Positions 25,504 through 32,169 of a stretch of DNA of 32,169 nucleotides are shown here, one piece after another (the stretch's first letter is position 1; every line of letters starts with the position of its first letter). This DNA is from Streptomyces xiaopingdaonensis (lineage in GTDB: Bacteria > Actinomycetota > Actinomycetes > Streptomycetales > Streptomycetaceae). Under the pieces are notes generated by a model. It did no database searches. It saw only the letters and a list, made by a program, of their open reading frames with translations, and was not told the DNA's origin. A program made the translations under genes and the position numbers. The DNA lies in contig NZ_AJTQ01000243.1 in NCBI RefSeq assembly GCF_000262345.1, positions 1-32,169 of the forward strand. The letters run 5' to 3'.

Positions 25504-26799
25504 GTGCCCAGCGTGATAGGCAAGCGGACAGCCCGAACAGCAGTGGCCGCACTCGCCCTGGTGCTGGCGGCCACCGGCTGCTCGGCGACGGACAGCCCGG
25601 ATCCCGGCGACAGCGGAGGCGGCGACGGCGGCACGAGCGCGGAGATCCGCACCGACAGACCGTCCGCACTCGCCGACCAGCAGGTCGGCATCGAGGCCAC
25701 CGGACTGCCCGAGAACTCCCGGGTGCGGATCGTGGCGAAGGCCGAGGACTGGCTCGACCAACCGTGGTCGTCCGCCGGCACCTACACGACGGGGGACGAC
25801 GGCGCCGTCGACCTCGCCGAGCAGGCACCGCTGGGCGGAAAGCCGTACCCGAAGGCCGACAGCACCGGGCTCCTCGGTGCGATGCTCCCCGAGAAGGGCA
25901 CCGAGGGCGCCGAGACGATCGGCACGGGCAAGGCGTTCTCCTTCCACCCCGAGGCCCCCGAGGAGCAGCGCGCCTACAAGGTCCGCCTCTCCGTACGCAG
26001 CGAGAGCGGCAAGGAGTTGGCCCACCGGGAGCTGAAGCGGCAGTGGCTCGCGCCCGGCACCGGCCACCGCAAGCTGAGCGAGTCCGAGGACGGCCTCAAC
26101 GGTGAGCTGTACTCGCCGAAGCGGGGCGGCGGCGACAAGGCACCCGTCCTGCTCTTCGGCGGCTCCGAGGGCGGCAACGCCGGCACCTACGCGGCGGCGC
26201 TCCTCGCCTCGCACGGCCATCCGACGCTGGCGCTCTGCTACTTCCAGTGCGGCAAGGGCTCCGAGCGCCCCGACGGCATCGAGAGGATCGACCTCGCCTA
26301 CTTCGAGCGGGCGGCGAAGCTCCTCGGCAAGCAGGAGGGCTCGGACGCCTCGAAGCTCGCCGTGGTCGGCAACTCGCGCGGCAGCGAGGTCGCCCAACTC
26401 CTCGGCCAGCGCAAGCCGGAGCTCGTGCGCGACGTCGTCGTCTACGCCCCCTCGGCCGTCGTCAACGGCCCCTTCCGCGGCCAGGGCGCCGCCTGGGCCG
26501 ACGGCGGCAAGCCGATCCCGACGGGCCCGATCCCCCTCGACCGGGTACGCGGCCGGGTCCTCGCCGTCGGCGGCGGCAACGACAAGATGTGGGACTCCGA
26601 CCGCGCCACCCGCGCCATCCGCAGCCGGGACCAGAGCGGCATGGTCTTCCCCGGCGCCGGCCACCACGTCAACTGGTTCCCCTACGGCCAGCCCGGCCAG
26701 GAGGGCGGCCGGAACGGTCAGATCGTCTCCACCGCCGAGGCCGACCAGCAGGCCCGCGCCGAGAGTTGGCCGAAGGTGCTGAAGCTCCTGGACCGGTGA
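25504..26799 (+). CDS. Lipoprotein with acyl-CoA thioesterase/BAAT fold
   Basis: A 431-aa predicted lipoprotein: KRTARTAVAALALVLAATGC gives the lipobox Cys26. The N-terminal beta domain (about 45-185) resembles the thioesterase/bile-acid-CoA:amino-acid N-acyltransferase N-domain. The C-terminal alpha/beta hydrolase has LLFGGSEGG, nucleophile Ser291 in VVGNSRGSE, Asp360 (GGGNDKMW) and His387/388 (PGAGHHVNWF). Family members normally act inside the cell on acyl-CoA, so an extracytoplasmic location implies another ester or thioester substrate. The start is uncertain: GTGs at 25504 and 25513 both give a proper signal peptide, and neither has a strong ribosome site. Confidence 0.82.
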   Translation: MPSVIGKRTARTAVAALALVLAATGCSATDSPDPGDSGGGDGGTSAEIRTDRPSALADQQVGIEATGLPENSRVRIVAKAEDWLDQPWSSAGTYTTGDDGAVDLAEQAPLGGKPYPKADSTGLLGAMLPEKGTEGAETIGTGKAFSFHPEAPEEQRAYKVRLSVRSESGKELAHRELKRQWLAPGTGHRKLSESEDGLNGELYSPKRGGGDKAPVLLFGGSEGGNAGTYAAALLASHGHPTLALCYFQCGKGSERPDGIERIDLAYFERAAKLLGKQEGSDASKLAVVGNSRGSEVAQLLGQRKPELVRDVVVYAPSAVVNGPFRGQGAAWADGGKPIPTGPIPLDRVRGRVLAVGGGNDKMWDSDRATRAIRSRDQSGMVFPGAGHHVNWFPYGQPGQEGGRNGQIVSTAEADQQARAESWPKVLKLLDR

Positions 26800-26812
26800 G
26801 GCGCGCGCCCTG

Positions 26813-26974
26813 TCACAGGTAGATCTGCCGCCGGCAGGACGCGCAATACGTACCGTCCTCCCGCTTGACGAGCCGTGGGTGGGGGCAGCGGGAGCTGTCG
26901 ACCGGCTGCGGGCGCTTCTGCGGCGGCGATACGCGGGGCGCGTACGGGCAGTCGCGGCACGGTGGCACGGTCAC
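26813..26974 (-). CDS. Small zinc-ribbon protein (53 aa)
   Basis: A 53-aa basic protein with an early CxxC (CRDCPYAP), a middle Cys-Pro-His-Pro and a final CxxC (GTYCASCRRQIYL). The late pair could form a zinc knuckle with the middle Cys/His. The GTG at 26974 overlaps the TGA of the upstream small gene (GTGA), a convincing sign of real translation. Such small zinc-ribbon proteins are common beside phage-like or XRE/DUF397 loci in Streptomyces. I do not know a function. It converges on the BAAT-fold gene with only 13 bases between stops. Confidence 0.65.
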   Translation of the reverse strand: MTVPPCRDCPYAPRVSPPQKRPQPVDSSRCPHPRLVKREDGTYCASCRRQIYL

Positions 26975-27195
26975 GGCTGCCCTCCGCGCTGCACGGCGGC
27001 CGCCAGCGCCCGCGCCACGGTGGGGGTGCAGCGGCCCAGGTCCACGAGCGGGCGGGGTGGTTGGTCGGCGAAGGAGCACGGGTCGACGCGCAGGGTCGGC
27101 AGTGGGACGCCGGCCTCCTGGAGCGCGTCGGCGAGCTGCCGCCTGGCCTCCTCCGCCTCCGCGAGCCGGTGCCGTCCCGAGGGGTGGGTGTTCAT
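26971..27195 (-). CDS. Small hypothetical protein coupled to the zinc-ribbon gene (74 aa)
   Basis: A 74-aa soluble protein starting at the ATG at 27195 with GAGAGGA six bases upstream. The first half is a charged helix (LAEAEEARRQLADALQEAG); the second half (RPLVDLGRCTPTVARALAAA) has no recognisable motif. It is the first gene of a leftward pair divergent from the XRE regulator gene, sharing 125 bases of regulatory DNA. Function unknown. Its placement suggests control by that regulator or a related one. Confidence 0.65.
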   Translation of the reverse strand: MNTHPSGRHRLAEAEEARRQLADALQEAGVPLPTLRVDPCSFADQPPRPLVDLGRCTPTVARALAAAVQRGGQP

Positions 27196-27320
27196 GCGGG
27201 TCCTCTCTGCGTTCTGCGGTCTCAACAATGTGTAGTTATTCACTCACAGCGTGCATGCGGAGTCGTTACGCTTCCAGGTGCAGAGGATTGACAACGGCGG
27301 TTTCAGTCCCGGGAGTTCGG

Positions 27321-28103
27321 ATGAGCACGAGCAAGCACCGCACGGCACGGGAGAAGTACGGCGACGAGCTGCGCCGCAGGCGCAAGGCGGCGGGGATGAC
27401 GCAGGAGGAGCTGGCCGCGCTGATCGTCTGCTCCCCCACTCTGATCAGCCACTTCGAGGCGGGACGACGGCTCCCCAACCCGGAGGACGCGGCGAGGATC
27501 GACAAGGCGCTGGGGACGGACGGATGGTTCGCCCGGTGGCTGGAGGACCTGGAACACAGGTTCGCGGACCACTTCGCGGAAGCGGCGGAGCTGGAGCAAC
27601 AGGCCACGGAGATCCGCGAGTTCGGGACGACGCTCGTGCCCGGACTGATCCAGACGCCGGAGTACGCGCGAGCGGTGTTCCGCGCCGCGGCCCCCAACCC
27701 CGAGCCGACAGAGATTGACGAGTATGTTGTCAACCGCATGGCCCGAAGCGCTCTCCTCAGCAACCCCAAAGTCCCGCAGATCTGGGTCGTCCTCGACGAG
27801 GCGGCACTTCAACGGCCCGTCGGCGGCTCCGCGGCGATGGCCGAACAACTGGCATACGTCGCGGAGTTGTGCGAGAAGGGCAGGATCAGACTGCACATCG
27901 TGCCCTTTGCCTGCGGTGCCTATTCGTTGATGGAGGGCGACCTCAAACTCATGAACTTCTCGGATGCGGCTCCCGTCGCTTACGTGGAGGGCGTCATGAC
28001 CGGTCGCCTCGTGGACGATCCGGCGAGCGTGGCACAATGCAACTCCTTCTACACGCTCGCTCTCGGCGAAGCACTGCCGGAGCGGGCGTCCTGGCACTGG
28101 TGA
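27321..28103 (+). CDS. XRE-family regulator with DUF5753 domain
   Basis: A 260-aa DNA-binding protein. A helix-turn-helix occupies about residues 12-70 (LRRRRKAAGMTQEELAALIV and CSPTLISHFEAGRRLPNPED). The DUF5753 domain follows to the C-terminus (FGTTLVPGLIQTPEYARAVF, LRLHIVPF-like RIRLHIVPFACGAY). It is typical of the many XRE-DUF397 pairs in Streptomyces that influence development and antibiotic production. The ATG at 27321 has GGGAG six bases upstream. The DUF397 gene follows after 24 bases, so the two are co-transcribed. Confidence 0.92.
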   Translation: MSTSKHRTAREKYGDELRRRRKAAGMTQEELAALIVCSPTLISHFEAGRRLPNPEDAARIDKALGTDGWFARWLEDLEHRFADHFAEAAELEQQATEIREFGTTLVPGLIQTPEYARAVFRAAAPNPEPTEIDEYVVNRMARSALLSNPKVPQIWVVLDEAALQRPVGGSAAMAEQLAYVAELCEKGRIRLHIVPFACGAYSLMEGDLKLMNFSDAAPVAYVEGVMTGRLVDDPASVAQCNSFYTLALGEALPERASWHW

Positions 28104-28127
28104 AAGACGCATCCAAGGAATACGCAC

Positions 28128-28343
28128 ATGCTTGATGAGCAGCGCAGCGCCTCGCGTCGCCCCGCGTCGTCCTGGCGCAAATCGAGCTACAGCGGCGGCA
28201 GCAACGGAAATTGCCTCGAAGTGGACGACGCCCGGACCACCACCGTCCCCGTCCGCGACTCCAAGATCCCCGACGGCGCCCGCCTCACCTTCCCCGCGGC
28301 CGCCTGGTCGGCCTTCGTGAACGAGGTCCGCGTCCGCGTCTGA
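28128..28343 (+). CDS. DUF397 small protein
   Basis: A 71-aa protein with the family signature WRKSSYSGGSNGNCLEV, then VPVRDSKIPDGARLTF and WSAFVNEVR. DUF397 proteins pair with XRE-DUF5753 regulators and in several cases act as their antagonists or partners. AAGGA lies nine bases before the ATG. A bidirectional hairpin terminator follows at 28422-28459. Confidence 0.93.
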   Translation: MLDEQRSASRRPASSWRKSSYSGGSNGNCLEVDDARTTTVPVRDSKIPDGARLTFPAAAWSAFVNEVRVRV

Positions 28344-28421
28344 ACGCGTCCGGGACCAGCTCGGGTGGAGTCCAGCGGGTGTCGCAACACGTGATCGTGT
28401 GAGGCGTCGCGAACAGTGTGG

Positions 28422-28459
28422 AAAGGCGCTCGGCCGGAATTTCCGAGCCGAGCGTCTTT
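28422..28459. terminator. Bidirectional terminator between DUF397 and GNAT genes
   Basis: AAAGGCGCTCGGC (28422-28434) pairs with GCCGAGCGTCTTT (28447-28459) over 13 bp with one G-T pair, and the loop itself folds (CGGAA/TTCCG). Both arms end in A/T tracts, so it resembles an intrinsic terminator in both directions. Confidence 0.8.
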
Positions 28460-28465
28460 CGCGAG

Positions 28466-29020
28466 CTACCGCAGGTCGAGCAGCATCACGTCGTGCAGTT
28501 CCGCCCCTGCCCAGGGGCGCACCTCGCCGACTTTGCGGTAGCCCCACGCGCGGTAGGCCGTCTGCGCCGCGATGCTCTGCGGGTGGACGTTGAGAAGGGC
28601 GCGTTCTTCAGCACCACCGCTCAGCAGAGCGTCGTGCATCCGCCGCGCGACGCCCTGCCGACGCCAGCCCGTTCGTACAGCCATCTCCATGAGGCCGAAC
28701 GTCCGTTGCCCATCCTCGCGCCGCGTCTTTTGTGGTACCGGCACGGTCAGGTGGTCCCACCAGCCGGTGTTCGCCGCGAGTCGGTAGCCGTAGGCCATGC
28801 CGACCGGCTCGCCCTCGGTCGTACGTGCCAGGGCGCCGCGGAACGTGGCCTTGCGGGTCTGCGAGCGGAAGCGGCGGAAGGCGCCGGCCACATCGTCCGG
28901 TGTCTCGTTGTAGGGCCGCTCGGCGAAGACCTCGGCATACACCAGTCGGAACGCGTCTTCCACCTCAGCGGTTTCGCTACCGCTGACGGCCTCGACGGTG
29001 ACCGTGTCCGTTGGTCTCAT
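28466..29020 (-). CDS. GNAT family N-acetyltransferase
   Basis: A 184-aa acetyl-CoA-dependent acyltransferase. Motif A is visible as MAVRTGWRRQGVARRMHDAL (the R/QxxGxA pantetheine loop). A C-terminal segment (NVHPQSIAAQTAYRAWGYRKVGE) matches GNAT motif B. The ATG at 29020 overlaps the TGA of the upstream regulator-like gene (ATGA), indicating an operon. Acceptor substrate unknown. Confidence 0.88.
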   Translation of the reverse strand: MRPTDTVTVEAVSGSETAEVEDAFRLVYAEVFAERPYNETPDDVAGAFRRFRSQTRKATFRGALARTTEGEPVGMAYGYRLAANTGWWDHLTVPVPQKTRREDGQRTFGLMEMAVRTGWRRQGVARRMHDALLSGGAEERALLNVHPQSIAAQTAYRAWGYRKVGEVRPWAGAELHDVMLLDLR

Positions 29021-30045
29021 GACGGAGCACTCCCTGCGGTGAGGTCCCGGATGCGTGCGGCGCAGTCGCGCGCATCCGCGGTGTCGTAGCACGCGGCCTG
29101 CCGTTGGAAGCTCTGCATGCGGCGTACGAGGCGAGCTGAGGTGATGCTGCCGTGGGTGTCGAGCACGGCATGCATCTCGGTGCACGCCTCCTCGACCTCG
29201 CCGGCCCGGAGTAGCACACCGGCCAGCTTGGACCGGTACCAGGCGGTGTTGCGGCCGTAGCCGTTACCGAGGCCGGAGACGGCGGCGCGTAGAAACGGAA
29301 TCGCCTGGCGCGGCTGTTCGGCGCGCAGATACACGCTGGCGGTGGCGTAGTCGACCTCCGCGGCGCCGGCAAACGCTGCCCACGGCGGAACATCGGTGTC
29401 GATGTCCAGCCGGCCGGCGTAGGAGATCCCCCGAGTGAGGGCACGGCGGGCGGCGGTGAAGTCGTGTGTGTGAGTGGCGACGTTGGCTTCGCGCAGTGCG
29501 ATCACCAACCGGGCCGCGGGACCCGCGCCTGCGGCGCTTGCGAGGCGGTAACCGTAGTCCACGGCGCTCGCTGCCTCCCAGACACGATCAGCTTTGATCG
29601 AAAGCAGAATCAGCATGTCCAGTGCGGAGATGTGGAGCAGTGGATCTCCGGTGAGCTGCGCCGAGGTGAGCGCCTCCGCCGATGCCGTACGAGCTTGCTC
29701 GATCGGGCCGCCGTCGTAGCCCAACCATGCTTGCAGGCTGCGCAGTTCCGAGAGCATGCCCTGCAAGGATCGTCCGGTCCTTGCCGTGTAGGAGCCCTGG
29801 CTCAGCGACTGCTTGATGCGCCCCTCAATCTGCCGTGCCCGCGCCCGGGCGGGCACGCTGCCGGCGGTGTGGTCCGTCCGGTAGAGGCGGTGGAGCTGCG
29901 AGCGGAGCCTGTCGATGTCGGCCGTCCCGACACGTGAGCCTTCCCGCCGGGATAGGACGGCACCGGCCGTCAGTGTCCCCGCGTCGATGGCGAAGGTCCT
30001 TCGTTCCACGACTTCAGCGTGCCCGACATTGCATGCTTCCGTCAT
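29017..30045 (-). CDS. TPR-like regulatory protein without a visible DNA-binding domain
   Basis: About 342 aa of helical, Ala/Arg-rich sequence resembling the C-terminal part of Streptomyces XRE-type regulators with TPR-like repeats (RRTFAIDAGTLTAGAVLSRR, RQIEGRIKQSLSQGSYTART, YLRAEQPRQAIPFLRAA). Full-length relatives carry a helix-turn-helix of about 60-80 residues before this point. Here the sequence upstream on this strand is low-quality frame and is occupied by a plus-strand ORF. The start is uncertain: ATG at 30045 or 30072, neither with a good ribosome site. It could be a truncated regulator or a natural stand-alone sensor. It is translationally coupled to the acetyltransferase. Confidence 0.6.
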   Translation of the reverse strand: MTEACNVGHAEVVERRTFAIDAGTLTAGAVLSRREGSRVGTADIDRLRSQLHRLYRTDHTAGSVPARARARQIEGRIKQSLSQGSYTARTGRSLQGMLSELRSLQAWLGYDGGPIEQARTASAEALTSAQLTGDPLLHISALDMLILLSIKADRVWEAASAVDYGYRLASAAGAGPAARLVIALREANVATHTHDFTAARRALTRGISYAGRLDIDTDVPPWAAFAGAAEVDYATASVYLRAEQPRQAIPFLRAAVSGLGNGYGRNTAWYRSKLAGVLLRAGEVEEACTEMHAVLDTHGSITSARLVRRMQSFQRQAACYDTADARDCAARIRDLTAGSAPS

Positions 30046-30116
30046 CCGATGGACGGGCACCTCGAAGCCCATCTCAACCAGCGACGTCCCGAAGAGCGAA
30101 CCGACTCGGCAAGTTC

Positions 30117-30311
30117 GTGCACCACCAGCCGGGGTTCCTCGACCGCAAGGAGCACGGCGGCGGTAAGGTGCTGCGGGCCCGCACCATGGGCGCAATCGCC
30201 GCCGCGGGGTTCCTCGTGGACGCGGAGTTCTGGCCCGAGCTGGACATCGCAAACTGCTCTCAGTGCCACGCCAACTGCCACAACAGTCCGAACAGCGGCA
30301 AGCGAGCCTGA
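30117..30311 (+). CDS. Small Cys-rich protein of unknown function (about 64 aa)
   Basis: The frame from the GTG at 30117 to TGA at 30311 has almost uniformly G/C third positions and ends shortly before a strong hairpin, both signs of real coding. The peptide has a basic start (HHQPGFLDRKEHGGG), a helical middle (ARTMGAIAAAGFLVDAEFWP) and a Cys/His cluster (CSQCHANCHNSP) that could bind metal. The start is uncertain because no ribosome site was found; the true gene may begin upstream or at the ATG at 30186. It is antisense to the presumed N-terminus of the TPR-like gene. I do not recognise a family. Confidence 0.5.
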   Translation: MHHQPGFLDRKEHGGGKVLRARTMGAIAAAGFLVDAEFWPELDIANCSQCHANCHNSPNSGKRA

Positions 30312-30324
30312 CAGGCCCCAACAC

Positions 30325-30366
30325 CGGCCCCCGACCTGTGCCGCGCTGCGGCCGGGTCGGGGGCCG
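30325..30366 (+). terminator. Hairpin terminator or attenuator before the phosphotransferase
   Basis: CGGCCCCCGACC (30325-30336) pairs perfectly with GGTCGGGGGCCG (30355-30366), with an inner GCCGC/GCGGC stem and a T-rich tail (ATTGTTG). It sits between the small Cys-rich gene and the phosphotransferase GTG only 42 bases later, so it could also work as an attenuator. Confidence 0.75.
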
Positions 30367-30407
30367 ATTGTTGCTCCGCACGACGCACGGCACGAGGAGA
30401 GATACGG

Positions 30408-31205
30408 GTGGATCGCACCGCGTGGGTCGAACTACCCTATTCTGCACGCCAGTTGGTCGAGAAGCACACGGGGCGGGTGGAGCACGCAGAGACCGCCCAC
30501 AACGGCGTCATGTCCCGCCTTGCCTGCACGCTGTATACGGCCGCGGGGCGGGTGTTCGTGAAGGGGACGCGCCTCGACGACACGGCGGCGTGGATCTACG
30601 ACTACAAAGCCCGGGTCACGCGCTGCGCCCCGCGAGCACCCCGTGTCCTGTGGCAGGTTGAGGCCGGCGGATGGCTGCTCATCGGGTATGAGTTCCTTGA
30701 GGGAAGGCACCCCGACCTCGCCCCCGGTTCGGCGGACGTGGCGGCGCTGGTCGACACGCTGACAGTGGTGTCGTCCACGCCGTGGCCCGAGAAGGTGCGC
30801 AAGAAGCCGCTGCACGTGCGCTGGGGCGGCTTCTGTCCCGAGGAGCACGCACATCACCTCGAGGGCTCAGCGCTGGGACACACCGACATCTCAGCGCTGA
30901 ACATGCTCGCCACCGATGCGGGGATCCGCCTGCTGGACTGGGCACTTGCCTGCCCGGCCCCTGAGTGGAGCGACGCCGCGTTCGCCGTCGTACGCCTCAT
31001 CCATGCCGGCCACCGCCCCGAGCAGGCCGAGGAGATCGCGCGCGAAGTACCCGCCTACCGAACCGCCTTGCCTCTTGCGGTAACCACGTTCGCCGAGGCG
31101 GTGGGCGCAGTCTGGGGGCACCGAGCCGAAGTCGACCCACGACCGCACCGGGCGCCACTGCTGGCAGCCGCTCGGACGTGGGCTGCGCACCGCGCCCTTC
31201 TGTGA
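30408..31205 (+). CDS. Aminoglycoside phosphotransferase-like kinase
   Basis: A 265-aa kinase-fold protein of the APH/choline-kinase superfamily. Lys52 (RVFVKGT) is the likely ATP-binding lysine. The catalytic loop is GHTDISALN with Asp160 and Asn165, and LLDWA supplies the metal-binding Asp177. Standard HGDLHPGN is modified to HTDISALN, so a canonical antibiotic-resistance role should not be assumed. The GTG at 30408 has GAGGAGA seven bases upstream. Similar proteins occur widely in Streptomyces as stand-alone kinases of unknown substrate. Confidence 0.82.
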   Translation: MDRTAWVELPYSARQLVEKHTGRVEHAETAHNGVMSRLACTLYTAAGRVFVKGTRLDDTAAWIYDYKARVTRCAPRAPRVLWQVEAGGWLLIGYEFLEGRHPDLAPGSADVAALVDTLTVVSSTPWPEKVRKKPLHVRWGGFCPEEHAHHLEGSALGHTDISALNMLATDAGIRLLDWALACPAPEWSDAAFAVVRLIHAGHRPEQAEEIAREVPAYRTALPLAVTTFAEAVGAVWGHRAEVDPRPHRAPLLAAARTWAAHRALL

Positions 31206-31340
31206 GGAGGGAACCGACACTGGTCCGGGACGCGAACGCGCCCTGCATCGGGGCGGACTGTAGGGGACGGAGCCGAAGAGCAAGCCCTCCGCGGTCGGCT
31301 GCGGGCTCCACGGAAACGGCCGGCTCGTAGGCGTCCCCCG

Positions 31341-32169
31341 TCACCCGCCCGGCACCACGACCTTCCACCCCGTGTTGTACGTCCCCCGCACCGGGATGAC
31401 CTTCCAGTCGGCCGCCCACCGCGGCCGGTGGACGTGGCGGAGCACCAGCGCGTCCGGCCGCTTCGGGACGTCGAGCCGGGCCCAGCAGCCCGCCGTGTGG
31501 GCGAGGGGGATCGCGCCGATGTTGCCGTCGATGGTGCACGGGGGGCGCACGCCCTCCGTGTGGAGGACGGACGCGATCGTCCGCCATTCGGCCCGCGACG
31601 CCTCCTGCCTTGCCACGTTGGTGTGCAAGTCGGCGCCCTGCTGAGCTAGATGGGCGGCGAGCAGCGCGATCCCGAGGAAGGTGCCGAACCGCCGCGGTCC
31701 CGGTCGCGCCCGGCGCAGGCTCGCCGCGCACGCCGAGAGCCCAGCCGCCGCGGGGAGCGCGAGGAGCGCGTACGCCGGCAGCAGGAACCGCGGCGCCGCA
31801 TAGCCGACGAGGAAGAGATACGTCGCCGAGACGGAGAGCGCGGTGAGCAACAGCAGCGCCAGCGCCTGCCCCTGCGCCCTCCGCATGCGCCCGGCGCCGA
31901 CGGCGACGAGCACGAGCAGCACCGCCCACCAGGAGAGCGCGGGCCACCCGAAGGCCTCCTCGACACGGCAGGGGCGGCACAGCAGCGGTCCGCCGAGTGA
32001 GGCCGCGTGCTCCGGCACGGAGAACGTCCAGCCCATGCCGCCCTGGATCTCGGCCGAGGTGCGCAACCTCTCCAGCACGCCTCCGTAGGCGAGTTGGGCC
32101 TCCACCACCCAGGGCAGCAGCCCGAGCACCGTCCCGCCGACGACGCCCCACCCCGCGGCGGCCCGCCCC
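31341..32169 (-). CDS. Membrane glycosyltransferase-like protein (5' end beyond the window)
   Basis: At least 275 residues of a polytopic membrane protein, with the N-terminus cut by the window edge. It starts inside a helix region (GLLPWVVEAQLAYGGVLERL) and continues through several hydrophobic segments (LSWWAVLLVLVAVGAG, ALALLLLTALSVSATYLFLV, APRFLLPAYALLALPAAAGL). It ends in a soluble C-terminal domain (about 100 aa; EWRTIASVLHTEGVRPPCTI). This pattern suits polyprenyl-phosphate-sugar-dependent mannosyl/arabinosyltransferases (GT39/GT83-like, GT-C fold), whose catalytic Asp loop would lie off-window. The family call is tentative. It converges on the phosphotransferase gene with 135 bases between them. 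Confidence 0.65.
   Translation of the reverse strand, partial: GRAAAGWGVVGGTVLGLLPWVVEAQLAYGGVLERLRTSAEIQGGMGWTFSVPEHAASLGGPLLCRPCRVEEAFGWPALSWWAVLLVLVAVGAGRMRRAQGQALALLLLTALSVSATYLFLVGYAAPRFLLPAYALLALPAAAGLSACAASLRRARPGPRRFGTFLGIALLAAHLAQQGADLHTNVARQEASRAEWRTIASVLHTEGVRPPCTIDGNIGAIPLAHTAGCWARLDVPKRPDALVLRHVHRPRWAADWKVIPVRGTYNTGWKVVVPGG

Noticed and set aside
30408..31205. Aminoglycoside-resistance gene
   Set aside because: The catalytic loop is HTDISALN rather than HGDxxxxN, and no antibiotic cluster is near, so only the kinase fold can be claimed.

Overview
This window is Streptomyces-like chromosomal DNA. The G+C content is very high and third codon positions are almost always G or C. GTG starts and ATGA/GTGA stop-start overlaps are common. 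There is an XRE(DUF5753)-DUF397 pair, and an sdhCDAB operon lies beside a GH20 hexosaminidase. No tRNA, rRNA, CRISPR array or complete mobile element was seen.

Region 1 (about 389-9881) looks like a metallophore (metal-chelator) system. A leftward transcription unit starts near 7589. It encodes a class-I methyltransferase, a divergent cysteine-synthase-fold PLP enzyme, a DUF364/Rossmann-like protein, an MFS exporter and a FecBCD-type importer (permease, ATPase, lipoprotein receptor). A rightward unit encodes a PduX-like GHMP kinase and a TauD-like Fe(II)/2-oxoglutarate dioxygenase. The roughly 0.5 kb between the two units holds two promoter-like sequences. Each is overlapped by a 15-mer resembling the actinobacterial Zur (zinc repressor) box. 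The set does not match a metallophore pathway I know. My working model is that the kinase activates an amino-acid hydroxyl, the PLP enzyme performs beta-replacement, other enzymes tailor the product, MFS exports it, and FecBCD re-imports the metal complex.

Region 2 (about 10355-17870) is a catabolic cluster for a hydroxylated pyridine. An MFS uptake gene diverges from a tightly overlapped operon of maleamate amidohydrolase, maleate isomerase, N-formylmaleamate deformylase and 2,5-dihydroxypyridine dioxygenase. A PobA-fold FAD monooxygenase and a GntR/FCD regulator follow. Together they form the lower maleamate pathway (2,5-dihydroxypyridine to fumarate). The monooxygenase keeps the PobA phenol-side tyrosines but has lost carboxylate-binding residues, so it probably makes 2,5-dihydroxypyridine from a pyridine carboxylate. 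No molybdenum hydroxylase for an upper pathway is present.

Region 3 (about 18042-24190) is conserved core: the hexosaminidase, a divergent OHCU-decarboxylase-like protein that appears to lack a catalytic residue, and sdhCDAB ending in a strong hairpin terminator.

Region 4 (24394-32169) holds a secreted trypsin-like protease, a BAAT/thioesterase-fold lipoprotein, a small Zn-ribbon pair divergent from an XRE-DUF397 pair, a GNAT acetyltransferase coupled to a TPR-like regulator with no visible DNA-binding domain, a small Cys-rich ORF followed by a hairpin and an aminoglycoside-phosphotransferase-like kinase, and the 3' part of a membrane glycosyltransferase cut by the window edge.
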